Origin: Sphingomonas parva (ex Maeng et al. 2020)
GTDB lineage: Bacteria > Pseudomonadota > Alphaproteobacteria > Sphingomonadales > Sphingomonadaceae
NCBI RefSeq assembly: GCF_004564275.1
Contig: NZ_SPDV01000015.1
Span: 17,568 to 81,567, forward strand
DNA length: 64,000 nucleotides
Reading direction: 5' to 3'
The position numbers and the translations under genes are program-made. Within the stretch, counting starts at the first letter, position 1. Every line of letters begins with the position of its first letter. This document shows positions 51,612 through 63,400 of the stretch, in pieces. The notes under the pieces are model-generated. The model searched no databases. It saw only the letters and a program-made list of their open reading frames with translations, and was not told where the DNA came from.

Positions 51612-53141
51612 ATGACCAGGCGCGGCGAGGTGAAGACTATCGTGATCGTCGGCGGCGGGACGGCCGGGTGGATGGCGGCCGCGGCGCTCGCCCGCTACGC
51701 GGGCCGCGGCCGCGCCATCCGGCTGATCGAATCCGATGAGATCGGCACGGTCGGCGTCGGCGAGGCGACGATCCCGCAGATCCGCCTGTTCAACGAGGGG
51801 CTCGGCATACCGGAGGAGGCGTTCGTCCGCGAGACGCTCGGCTCGTTCAAGCTCGGCATCGAGTTCGTCGACTGGTGGAAGCCCGGGCAGCGCTATTTCC
51901 ACGGCTTCGGCGCGGTCGGCCAGCGGCTCGGGCTGCTGCCGTTCCACCAATATTGGCTGCGCTACCGCGCCGGCGGCGGGCGACACGGCCTCTGGCATTT
52001 CGCCCCCAATTTCCGCGCCGCGGCCGGCAACCGGTTCGGCCGGCCGATCGAGCGGCCCGGCGCGCCGAGCGGCGTTCATCACGCTTATCATTTCGACGCG
52101 AGCCTCTATGCGCGCATGCTCCGCAGCTATGCGGAAGGGCGCGGCGTGCGGCGCACCGAAGGCAAGGTCGCGGCGGTCGACCTCGGCGGCGAGGATGGCT
52201 TCGTCGAGGCGGTGCGGCTGGAGAGCGGCGAGCGCGTCGCCGGCGAGTTGTTCATCGACTGCACCGGCTTTCGCGGCCTGCTGATCGAGCAGACTTTGCG
52301 CAGCGGTTATGAGGACTGGTCGCACTGGCTGCCCTGCGACCGCGCGCTCGCCGTGCCTAGCGAGCGCGTCGCGCCGCTGACGCCCTACACGCGCTCGACG
52401 GCGCGGGAGGCGGGCTGGCAATGGCGCATCCCGCTCCAGCACCGCACCGGCAACGGCATGGTCTATTGCAGCGCCTTTCTCGACGACGAGAAAGCCGCCG
52501 AGACCCTGCTCGCCAGTCTCGACGGCGCAGCGCTGGCGTCGCCGCGGCCGCTCCGCTTCACCGCCGGCAAGCGGCGCGCGGCCTGGAAGAAGAATTGCGT
52601 CGCGATCGGCCTCGCCGGCGGCTTCCTGGAGCCGCTGGAATCGACCAGCATCCACCTGATCCAGAGCGCGATCGCCCGGCTGCTCGCCTATTTCCCGGAC
52701 GCCGCGTTCGATGCCGCCGACATCGCCGAGTACAATGCGCAGACCGATATCGAATGGGAGGCGGTGCGCGACTTCATCATCCTCCATTACCACCTGAACG
52801 CCCGACCGGGCTCCGAATTCTGGCGGCATTGCCGCGAGATGGTCCTGCCCGAGCGGCTGGCGCAGAAGATCGCCCTGTTCGGTGCGAGCGCGCGCATCAC
52901 CCGGCACAATCTCGAGCTGTTCGACGATCCCTCGTGGCTGCAGGTGATGTGGGGGCAGGGGCTGCGGCCCCGCGCCTACCATCCGCTCGCCGACGGCATC
53001 AGCGACCGCGAGCTCGAGGAGTTCATCGCTCTGGCCGGGCAGCACGCCCAGCGCGTCGTTTCGGAGATGCCGGATCACGCCGATTACATCGCGGCGACCT
53101 GCGCTGCGCCGATTGACGAGCGACGGGCCGCCGCGGGCTGA
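51612..53141 (+). CDS. Tryptophan-halogenase-like FAD-dependent protein (paralogue)
   Basis: A 509-residue protein closely similar along its whole length to the one at 10028-11530. It keeps GGGTAGWM, the catalytic-type Lys80 (SFKLGIEFVDWW), WQWRIP (269-274) and LEPLESTS. It is divergent from the DUF6445-like gene and sits between the HlyD gene and the second acyltransferase-like gene, where no TonB receptor is present. The substrate is unknown. It is either a separately acquired unit or has been recruited to the RTX locus. Confidence 0.88.
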   Translation: MTRRGEVKTIVIVGGGTAGWMAAAALARYAGRGRAIRLIESDEIGTVGVGEATIPQIRLFNEGLGIPEEAFVRETLGSFKLGIEFVDWWKPGQRYFHGFGAVGQRLGLLPFHQYWLRYRAGGGRHGLWHFAPNFRAAAGNRFGRPIERPGAPSGVHHAYHFDASLYARMLRSYAEGRGVRRTEGKVAAVDLGGEDGFVEAVRLESGERVAGELFIDCTGFRGLLIEQTLRSGYEDWSHWLPCDRALAVPSERVAPLTPYTRSTAREAGWQWRIPLQHRTGNGMVYCSAFLDDEKAAETLLASLDGAALASPRPLRFTAGKRRAAWKKNCVAIGLAGGFLEPLESTSIHLIQSAIARLLAYFPDAAFDAADIAEYNAQTDIEWEAVRDFIILHYHLNARPGSEFWRHCREMVLPERLAQKIALFGASARITRHNLELFDDPSWLQVMWGQGLRPRAYHPLADGISDRELEEFIALAGQHAQRVVSEMPDHADYIAATCAAPIDERRAAAG

Positions 53142-53145
53142 CGCC

Positions 53146-53173
53146 GCGCGTCCTTCCACGAGGGAAGGCGCGC
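53146..53173. terminator. Hairpin between convergent halogenase and acyltransferase-like genes
   Basis: GCGCG and CCTTCC on the left pair with GGAAGG and CGCGC on the right, with one bulged T. It lies four bases after the halogenase stop and before the convergent stop at 53207. No T-run follows. Confidence 0.55.
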
Positions 53174-53206
53174 CCGTAAAGGTCAGTGGTAGGTCGGCGT
53201 TCGCCC

Positions 53207-53839
53207 TCAGGCGTCCGCCTCGGCCGGCTCCGGCGCGCTCATCCTGGAGGCGCCCATCTTCTGAAGCGTCTCCTCGTCGACGAGGCGGGTGATCATCGGA
53301 TGGAGGCGAAGCGCGCCCTCCTTCACGACCTGCTTGAAATTGGCGATGACCCGGGCAGTCGCCCGCTGGTCCGGCGCGATCACGTCGAGCAGCCAGTTGA
53401 TCGAGCCCGAATTCCAGTCCTCGGCCTTCAGCCGCACCGGGAAGACCCCGGCCTTGATCTGCTCGCGGATCGAGGCGTCGACCTCCTCGGACACGCTCGC
53501 CCAGATCGCCAGGCCCGCGAGATCCGACAAAGGCGACGATTCCGCCTTGCCCGGATATGCGATGGCGATGCGATCGCGCATCAGCGGCTCGAGCACGAGG
53601 TGCTGGAGATCGTCGAGCGTCTGGCTGCGATAGCGCGCCTGCATCATCATCGCCATCACGACCTTGCCGAAATTCTCGCGGATCTGCGAGCGCACCTCGG
53701 CGATCTTGCGGGCGATCTCCGGATCGAGCTGCGGCATGGCGGGCGCGTCCGGCGCAGCGCCCGCGTCCGCGACCTCGGCGCCGTTCACCTGCGGCTGGGC
53801 CGCCTTGCTGCCGTTCGACTTGTTGGTCTTGCCTGCCAC
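53207..53839 (-). CDS. HlyC-like acyltransferase family protein lacking the catalytic His and Asp
   Basis: A 210-residue protein whose residues 50-170 line up with the acyltransferase at 43586-44128: FGKVVMAMMMQARYR for the [16 protein letters not shown] segment, LAIWASVS for LALWANCG, and EDWNSGSINWLLDVIAPD for [18 protein letters not shown]. At the catalytic His it has Tyr70, and the position of the catalytic Asp is Arg in an ungapped alignment. A 45-residue Ala/Pro-rich N-terminus and a C-terminal extension are extra. The GTG start follows GGGGAG. It is divergent from the giant RTX gene. It may be a pseudo-enzyme chaperone or partner of the active acyltransferase, or have a different active site. 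Confidence 0.8.
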   Translation of the reverse strand: MAGKTNKSNGSKAAQPQVNGAEVADAGAAPDAPAMPQLDPEIARKIAEVRSQIRENFGKVVMAMMMQARYRSQTLDDLQHLVLEPLMRDRIAIAYPGKAESSPLSDLAGLAIWASVSEEVDASIREQIKAGVFPVRLKAEDWNSGSINWLLDVIAPDQRATARVIANFKQVVKEGALRLHPMITRLVDEETLQKMGASRMSAPEPAEADA

Positions 53840-54405
53840 GTTCGATCTCCCCCCGCCGAGTCTTGAGGGGACCAGCTTAAGCGGCGAAAGTCGCGAGTCA
53901 ACGCGGCTTCCGCCCGCATCAATCGAGATATTGCTGCTATTCTAGGACGTTGCAGGCACGCATAGCGAGAGCTCGGTGTCGCTTGGACGACGTCTTGGGC
54001 GCGCCACGGCGGCAACAGGCGGCGCAACAGTCACGCCAAGGCCTGACTTTCCGCCAATGCTTTGATCCGGAACGGATCGAGTTGTTAATACGGCGTAAAA
54101 GCCGTTGACCCTGCTCCTTAATCGGGAAAGACTGCCGGTTCGAGGGGGACTCCCGAGTCACGCCGCCCGGCCCGCGCCGGATGGATCGCCAGAATGCACC
54201 CATGCTTCTGGCGGTGGTGAAGTGCGCCCTCCTCGTGTTGGGGGCGCAGCTGTGGACAAGCACGACCAGAGCCAGAAGATCCGGTGCTTCGGCGCCGGCC
54301 GCCGCCGTGCGTGTACCTCACGGGCGAGGCGGTCAACGCCCCGCGCGACGCCCCAGTCGATCCAGGGCGACCATTTGACCTGAAGCAGCAGTCTCGGAGC
54401 GCGCG
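53840..54405. other. Leader and promoter region of the giant RTX gene
   Basis: The 566 bases between the divergent acyltransferase-like gene and the RTX gene hold no convincing coding frame. An AT-richer patch at about 54078-54115 (TTGTTAATACGGCG) may contain the promoter. CCAGAA (54189-54194) and TTCTGG (54206-54211) form a small hairpin. The long leader suggests post-transcriptional control, but no known riboswitch was recognised. Confidence 0.4.
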
Positions 54406-57400
54406 ATGCCGATTTCGAAGGAACTGTTCTACGCGGTCCTGTCGATGGACGCTTACAATCGCGGCTCGGGTGCCGCGATGGTGGTGGAGGGAGACGAGGT
54501 CGGCGCGGTCAGGGCCCTCAACATCTCCGGGGTCGCCGGCTCGCAGGCGTGGAGCGAGACCGGCTTCCACGCCACCGTCTACGACGTCATCCGCGGCGGG
54601 ATCACTGGCCTCGATGCCAGCACGATCATATCCTACCGCGGCACCAACTTTCCCTCGAGCTTCCTGAGCGGCGCGGCCTGGTCGGAGTTCGGCAAGGACA
54701 TACGCTACGGCTGGGCGGTCGGCGCCGGCATCTACGGCGCAGGGCAGGCGGTGCAGGCCGAGGATCTGTTCAAGAGCGTCGCCGGCGTCACCGAAATTTC
54801 CCCGTCGACCGGCACGAGCATCGGCCTGACCGGGCATTCGCTCGGCGGCGGCCTTGCCGGCTACATTTCGGCATTCTCCGGCGCGAAGGCGATCGGCTAC
54901 GATCACATGCCGTTCTTCGCGGCCTCGCTGCTGCGCGGTGCGGTCGAGGCGATCAGCAAGCTCATTCCCTATCTGACCGCGGAGATCGCCGCCGGCCGCA
55001 TGCCGACTCCGGAGGGCGTGGCGGCGCTCAACATCCAGCTGCCGACCTTCCGGAACTTCCAGGGCATCTCGCTGGACGGCGAGATCCTCGAGCTCATCCG
55101 CGGCGATCTCTTCGTCGAGCTGGTCAAGGGCCTGCTGCCGTTCGTGCTGAAGGAGCGGCTGCAGGTCTCCGGGATCGGCATCGACTTCGGCCATTTCGAC
55201 GAGATCGTCGAATCGGTGCTGCAGGTGTTCGCCAACAAGGTGATCGAGGGCAGCGTCGAGGATCCGTTGAAGGTGCTGGAGGCCTTCATCGACAAGGCGG
55301 TCGACGGCCTCAACGCCAATCCGCACCAGCGCGTCTCCGCCTACGATTGGGACCCCAGCAAATGGGCCGGCGCGCTCGCCGACATCCTGTCCGGCGTCGG
55401 CGACATCGCATCGATCCTCAGCGCCATCTTCGCCATGATCCCGGGCGGCCAGGGCTATGCGGCCACCGCTGCCCTCGTCGACAAGTTCACGAAATATGCC
55501 GAGCTCGCGTTCAACGGCCTCGATCGCGTGCTCGACGGCGTCGCCAAGCACAACATGGCCGCGCTCGTGCTGATGAAATATGCCGACGAGCGGAAGGACA
55601 AATTCCCCGACTGGCACCGCAGCTGGGCCGACTTGGCCGAGCTTTCCGACCTCGCGCTGAACTCGCTGCTCGACACCGACATCGCCGAGGCGGCGTCCAA
55701 GAACAGCAGATATGTCGCCCAGTACGGCAAGGACAATCTCGGGATCGTGATCCCCAATGCGGTCGCCTATTCGGTGATCGACGAAGGCGCGCGCCCGTTC
55801 GGCGACACCGCCGCCGAGGCCTTCTTCGACGATTACGACGACCTCGGGAAGATCGTTAAGCGCGACAAGGGGTCGGTCAATCCGATCTTCACCGAAAGCC
55901 TCGGCGGCCTGCAGGGGCTGTTCGACATGCTCGGCGGCAATCCCCCGCTGATCGAGAGCCTGGCGCGGATCGCTAGCCAATATGCCGGCGCGCTGGCGAT
56001 CAACAAGGTGCGGCGCGACGCCAATACCGAGGTGAAGCCGCAGGAAGGCGTGTTCGCGCTCGCCGAGGACGAGAGCGCGCTCGCGGTCGACCTCTCCGAC
56101 GTGCTCTGGCTCGATGTGCTGAAGACCGGCGAGTACCAGGGCTCCGAGAGCCTGGTCATCGCCGAGCAGACGGCGCTGTTCAAAAGCTATTTCTCGAAAT
56201 CGAGCGACACCCGCGGCCTGCTGACCGTGCTGCTCGGAATGGATTCGTACAGCGAGGCGGCGCTCGACAATCTCGCCAAGCTCGGCTGGGAGGCGAGCTC
56301 GCGCAAGGTGATCGACCGGCTGCACGTCGCCGTCGGCAAGGATCCCGAAGAGATCACCCTGGCCGAACGTTCGTACAAGGTCGAGGCGGCGAAGGGCGAC
56401 GAGACGCACGTCGACGTCTACATCGGCCATGCCGGCAAAGAGACCGTGCACGGCACCAAGGGCAACGACCTGCTGATCACCGAAGGCGGCAACGACCGCA
56501 TCTTCGCGCGCGGCGGCAAGGACTTCGTGATCGCCGGCGAGGGCGACGACATCATCGTCGATTCGATCCGCGAGCTCGCGGGCCCGCAGGACGACGGGGG
56601 CGACATCTACGTCGGCGACAACCTCAAGCAGAACATCTTCGAAGGCATCGCGGACTATCTGGCCAATCTGGTCGGCCTCGATGACCAGGACACGGTCCGC
56701 TACAGCGTCGCGGATTCGGTCACCGGGGCGCTTGCCGCCAAGGGTCTGGAGGTCGTCAGCGGGGAGCTGGTGACGTTCGAGAAGCGCCAGGCGCTCAAGC
56801 TCACCATCAAGGACCTCAACACCGGCTTCGTCAGCAGCGACATATTGATCAACATCGACGTCGCGGAGCTGAGCGAGCGCGCCGACACCCTCTACGTCGA
56901 CGACGCGACGAAGCGCATGCCGATCGTCGTCGATCTGAGCAGCAAGGCATCGGGGCCGGTCGGCAAGGCCGATTTCGACACGGTCGACTTCTCCCGAAGC
57001 AAGACGGGCGCGGTCTCGATCAACGGCTCGGTCGCCGACAACAATGCCGGGCCGGTGAGCAAGCTGGCCGAGCTGACCCGGTCGGTGGTCGTCCGGCTGA
57101 TCGCCGCGGCCTTCCAGCCGGATACCGGCCTGGCCTTCCGCGGCGCCGAGAACATCAAGCTGACCGACAAGAGCGACGTGTTCTTCGGCGGCAACCTCGC
57201 CGAGATGATGGGGGTCAAGCAGAAGTTCTTCGGCACCCCCAACCATCCGGGCTGGGGCACGATCACCGGCGGCGGCGGCAACGACCTGATGGTCTATTTC
57301 GGGCCCGGCCACCGGAAGGTCGGCGAGCTGCTCGACACCAGCGAGCCTACCGGGCCGACCGCGGGAGTCGAGCTGCGCCTGACGCTCGACGGCGGTCAGG

Positions 57401-60400
57401 GCAATGACGATCTGCTGGTGATCGGCGGCGAGAAGCCGATCGTCACCGGCGGCGAGGGCCGCGACTGGATCTTCGCGATGAGCCCCGGCGCCGAGCTCTA
57501 CGGCGACACGATCAGCGGCACGCTGGCCGACGGCAAGACCAAGGTCGCCGACGACGCGTCCAATTCCGACAATTTCTGGTGGTGGCCCGACACCACGATC
57601 ATGGACGCGCAGCACCACGACGTCCTCAAGTTCTTCGGCCTGCCGCTCACCGGCGGCAACAACATCCCGACGCTGGCGATGGGCGGCCTCAACATGGCGT
57701 TCGGCGACGGCGGCCTCGGCTACCGGCTGTTCCAGAACGCGGTCGATCCGCAGACCGGCAAATGGGATCCGACGCGGCAGCTCTATTTCGACCACTTCAT
57801 GCCGTTCATGACCTACTACTTCCAGAAGCAGAAGGACGGCACGGTCGATCTCTACATCATCAACCAGGTGACGCAGCTGTTCGGCGCCGACCTGTTCAAG
57901 AAGCATCCCGACGACCCGAGCACGCCGTTCGACGAATCCACGATTCTCGCCGGCGCGATGCGGGTGAAGGCCTTCGACGGCCTGTACAGCTTCTCCGGCG
58001 CGGCCCAGTTCGGAATTCTCGGCAATTCCGACCTCGGGCTCGGCTTCAAGGTCGCCAATCCCTACTATTCGATCCTGTCGATGCTGCCGCCGACGCTGAT
58101 GACCTGGGGCATGGGCCAGGGCGCGGCGATGGTCGACGAGGTGCTGACCTTCGCCGCGGCGGCGATCCGCTTCGGCAAGGCGGCCCTGTGGTTCACGGGT
58201 GTCGATCCGCTCGTGTTCGACCTCGACGGCGACGGCATCGAGACGACCGAGGTCGGCGGCACCTATTTCGACATCGACGGCGACATGTTCCGCGAGCGCA
58301 CCGGCTGGCTGGACAGCGACGACGGCTTCCTGGTGCTCGACGCCAACCGCAACGGGCGGGTCGACGACATCAGCGAGATGTTCGGCAACGCGCGCGAGGG
58401 CGGCTTCGCCGAGCTCGCCAGCCACGACCGCAACGGCGACGGCGTGATCAGCGCCGCCGACCTCGTCTGGTCGGAGCTCCGGATCTGGCAGGATTACGAC
58501 CAGGACGGCCTGACCGACAGCGGCGAGCTGGCGACGCTGGAAGAGCTCGGCATCCTGTCGATCGGTGTCTCCGGCACCGCCCTCGGCCTGCGCACGCCGC
58601 AAGGCGCCGACCTGCTCTCGCACGGCACCTTTACCCGCACCGACGGCACCACCGGCAACAGCTACGAAGCGATCTTCCAGTCGGACAACGTCGATACCCT
58701 GTACAATGGCGAGGCGGGGCGCGCCGCCTGGCAGCAAGGGCTCTCGATCAACGCCAAGGGCTTCGGCACGGTCACCGACCTGGCGGTGGCAATGGCCAAC
58801 GACATCGAGCTCGGCGAGCTCGTCGCCGCGAAAGCGGCCGCGATGACGGTTCCGAAGCTCAAGCTGCTGCGCGAGCAATCGGGCGAGGTGCTCGGCAAAT
58901 GGGGCGCCACCCTCGAGCTGACCCGCGAGCTGGTGGCGGTGAAGCTGGCGACCGACGCCGCCGGCAAGACCGTGCTGGCCGACCGCGCCGAATATCGCGA
59001 GGACGCGGCCGGCGGCTATTGGGTGCTCGCCTCGGGCGCGCCGATCCTCGACGCCCAGGGCATTGCCGTCTCCCGCGCCACGCTCGAGCAGGTGCTGGCA
59101 CAGGGCAACGGCTGGCGGCTGGAGCAGGGCTGGTCGCCCTCGTCGCGCGCCGCCGCGGTCAGCCATCGCGATCCGGCGCCCTATCTCGTCGAGATCGTCG
59201 GCGGCCGCGCCGTGGTCAAGGACTATGGCATCGAGCAGAGCGACGGCAGCTGGCGCCTGGCGAGCGGCAAGCCGGTGGTCGATGCCGGCGGCCAGGTGAT
59301 TGCCGCGCCAACGCGGGCCGACATCGAGGCGCAGGCGCATCCGACCGGCCAGGAATGGCGGATCGAGCAGATCGGCTTCAATCCCTATGCCGCGATCAAG
59401 GTGGAGGAGATCGGAGTCCGCTTCACCGACGACAAGGTGGTCGATTACACGGTCGAAGTCACCGACCAGGACGGCAAGTTCTACGTCTGGGCGCGCAACC
59501 TCGACCGCGCGCTCGAGCTTCAGTTCAAGACCGGGGACTCGCGCGAGTTCAATCTCCGCAACTACCAGATCGACTTCGAGCATCTCGACGAGGTCGGCTC
59601 GACCGACGACAGCGTCTACCGCGTCGAGCTGCTGACGCCCGCCCAGTTCCACTTCGCGATGAGCCTCGGCGGTGTCGATTTCCGGCCCGAGATGCTGAGC
59701 GCGACGCTCGACCAGGCAACCGGCAAGATCAGCTATTCGGTCAACACGACCGGCCGGATCAGCCTGTCGGAAGACAGCTATGTGTCGCCGATCAAGCCGG
59801 TGATCGAGCTCACCGGCATCGCGATGGAGCAATATGTCGTCGTCAGCCGCCGCTTTGCGGTGCGGATGGCGCTGCAGGGCGGCCTGAAGGACTTCGCCCG
59901 CGGCATCGTCTACGATGCGGCGACGGACAAATACCGGCCGACCAGCGACCGCGAGCTGGCGCCGATGTTCGACGCCATCTTCGAGGCCGCGCCGAAGACC
60001 AACGCCGAGGACGCCGCCTTCGATTACCTCGCCGACTGGAACGAGGTGCTCTGGCAGGTCTATCCCGATTATGCGTTGAGCGGCAGCGGCAACATGGCCG
60101 GCCGCACCGTCTCGATCGACCAGGCGTTCATCTTCCAGATGCTGCTGCCGGCCTTCGAGAACGTCGGCGTTCCGCTCGACATCTTCCAGGTCGCCAATGC
60201 GCTGTCGATCGACGAGAGCCGCATCATCACCCACGCCGCCGACGCCACCGCCGTCGACGGCACCGAAAAGACCGACTTCTTCTACATGTCGGCGGGCGAC
60301 CAGACCTTCCGCGGCGGCGGGGGCGCCGATTACTATTTCGTCGGCAAGAATGCCGGCAGCGACCATATCGACGACAAGGACCTCGGCGGCGCCGACGAGC

Positions 60401-63400
60401 TGCGCTTCACCGACGTCAAGGCGAGCGACGTCAAGGCGATCCGCGACGGCGAGGATCTGATCCTGGAGATCAAGGGCCGCGGCCGCTTCATCCGCCTGAC
60501 CGACCAGGTCCTCGGCGAGCTCAACCAGTATCTGTCGAACGGCAAGCAGTTCGAGAGCGGCGTCACCTCGATCGTCTTCTCCGACGGCGTGGTCTGGGAC
60601 CGCACCCGAATGGCCCTGGAAGTGGTCGACAAGGAGCGCGCCGCCGGCGTGTTCAACGATCCGCTGATCGGATCGGGATCGGGCGACTTCCTGTGGGGCG
60701 GGAAGGGCAACGACCTGATGAGCGGCGGCGCCGGCGGCGACGTCTACATCTTCGCGCGCGGCGACGGCCAGGACGTCATCGACGAGCGGGGCAGCTTCTC
60801 GTTCGGGCCGATCAAGGCCGGTCTCGACTTCCTCCAGTTCAAGGGCGACATCTCCGCCGACGACCTGAAGCTCACCCGGGACGGACCCAGCCCCAACCTC
60901 AAGATCACCCTGCTCAAGGTCGGGCAGGAGACGAGCGACACGATCGAGATCGTCGGACAGCTCGGCGGAATCACGCTCGGCCTCGGCGCGTTCGCCGAGC
61001 TGATGGGGAGCAGCGAGGGGCTGGACTATGTCTCGCCCAATCTGATCGAGCGCTTCATCTTCGAGGACGGCACCTCGCTCGAGTTCACCGATATCGTCGA
61101 GCGCGTGCTCGAGAACGCGAGGACCGACGGCGACGACGCCATCTACGGCCTGCTCAACGTCAACACGCTCGATGGCGGCAAGGGCAACGATTATCTGACC
61201 GGCGCCGAGGGCAGCGACACCTATGTGTTCGGCCGCGCCTACGGCAAGGACGTGATCGAGGACAACGACTTCAGCTTCAAGGCTTTCTCAGGCCCGCAGC
61301 ACGACACGCTGAAGTTCATCGACGACGTCCGCTGGACCGATCTCGATTTCCTGCGCGACGGCCCGAGCGACACGCTGACCCTGCGGATCAAGGGCAGCGC
61401 TGACCAGGTCACCCTCAGGGAGTATCTGAAGGAGCTGCCGTTCATCGGCTACGTCAACCTGCTCGAGGACATCGTCTTCGGCGACGGCACCCAATGGTCC
61501 TATCTGAAGCTCCTCCAGCATTATGTCGACATCGCCAAGACCGGCGGCGACGACATCATCTACGGCTTCGAGGGGATCAGCGACTGGATCGACGGCGGCG
61601 CCGGCAACGATCGCCTGGTCGGGCAGAGCGGCAACGACGTCTACGTCTACGGACGCGGCTACGGCAACGACACGATCTACGACAGCGACGGCAGCGAGCG
61701 GCTGATCTTCGACGGGATCGCCAGCAGCGAGGTCGAATTCTCGCGCACGGCGCTCGACCTGATCATCACCGTGCGCGCCACCGGCGAGCGCGTCGTGCTC
61801 GAGAACCAATATGTCCGCGACGGCGCGCAGCACGCCGCGGTCGAATATTTCGAGTTCTCCGACCGGACCTTGCTGTTCACCGATTTCAACCCCGAAGACA
61901 TCGACCTGGTCGGGACCAGCGCCGGCGAGACGATCACCGGCTCGAACTTCGCCGAGCTGCTCGACGGCCGCGGCGGCGACGACACGCTCGAAGGCGGAGA
62001 CGGCGGCGACACGTACAAGTTCGACGTCGGCTACGGCCACGACGTGATCGTCGACCGCCGGATCCGGGCCTCGTGGCAGGATCGGCCGGGCATGAAGGTG
62101 CCGGTCGACGACGTGGTCAAGTTCGGCGACGACATCACCCGCAGCAACGTGGTCTTCACCAAGGACGGCAACGACCTGATCGTCTCGGTGCTGCAGCGCA
62201 CCGACACGCTGCGCATCCGCGACCAGTTCCGCAGCACCGACGACGGCGTCGAGCGGTTCGAGTTCAAGGACGGCACCTTCCTCAAGATCTCCGACGTCGA
62301 GGAATTGCTGCAGATCGAGGGCGGCAATCGCGGCGACAACGTCATCGAGGGCACGCTCGACCAGCCGAACACGCTCGACGGCCGCCAGGGCGACGACGTC
62401 CTGAAGGGCGGAAATGCCGGCGACACCTACGCGTTCAGCGCCGGCTACGGCTTCGACCGGATCATCGAGAAGACCGATCGCGCGGGCGCGATCGACAAAA
62501 TCGTCTTCGGCGCCTCCGTGACCCGCGACGCCCTGATCGTCCGGCGCGTGGCCGACGACCTCGTCATCGATCTCGGCAACGGCGTCGACGTGGTGACCGT
62601 CGTCGGCGGCCTCGCCGGCACGCGGATCGAGGAATTCCACTTCGCCGACGGCGTGGTGCTGAGCTTCGACCAGGTGATCGATCGCCTGCTGACCGGCACG
62701 GCCGGCGACGACCAGCTGACCGGCCTCGACGGCCGCAACGACACGATCGCCGGTGGGGCGGGATCGGACGCCGTGGCCGGCGGCCTCGGCAACGACACCT
62801 ACAAATTCGGGGTCGGCGACGGCAGCGACAGCATCAGCGACAGCGGCGGCATCGACCTAATCGAGTTCGGGACCGGCCTCACCCGTGACCAGCTCCGCTT
62901 CCAGGAGGTGGACGGCGACCTGCTGATCACGCTGGTGGCGGGGTCCGACCGCCTCGTCGTGCTCGGCGGCTACAGCCAGAAGCCGGTCGAGAGCTTCCGC
63001 TTCGCGGACGGCACATTGCTCAGCATCGCCGAAATCCGGATGCTGATCCACGAGCAGCAGCCGCACGGCAGCCAGGACCGGATCGACCTGCGCGACCTCG
63101 TGCCCAATGCAGTGGTCACCGCCGGCACCGGGCATGACCGCATCATCATGGCCAATGACGGCCAGCTGATCTTCCGGCGCGGCGACGGGATCGACCGGAT
63201 CGAGATGCCGTCCGGGGTGACCCGCGCGACGGTGACGCTGCAGGGCTTCATCGCCGCCGAGGCCGTCGTGCGCCTGTCCGCCCTCGACAGCAACGACCTG
63301 ATCGTCGCCTTTCCGGCGACCGGGGACCAGATCGTGCTGGTCGGCGCGGCGGGCGGCGGGGCCGTTCCGGCGCTGGCGTTCGACGACGGCCAGACCTGGG

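Noticed and set aside
54118..60366. A 2082-codon open frame antisense to the giant RTX gene
   Set aside because: The opposite strand encodes a coherent lipase/RTX protein. The antisense frame is low-complexity Ala/Arg/Val/Asp sequence typical of shadows in GC-rich DNA and has no recognisable domain.
57579..61403. A 1274-codon frame on the same strand as the giant RTX gene but in another phase
   Set aside because: Arg/Gly-rich shadow of the RTX coding frame, which is supported by conserved repeats and domains throughout.
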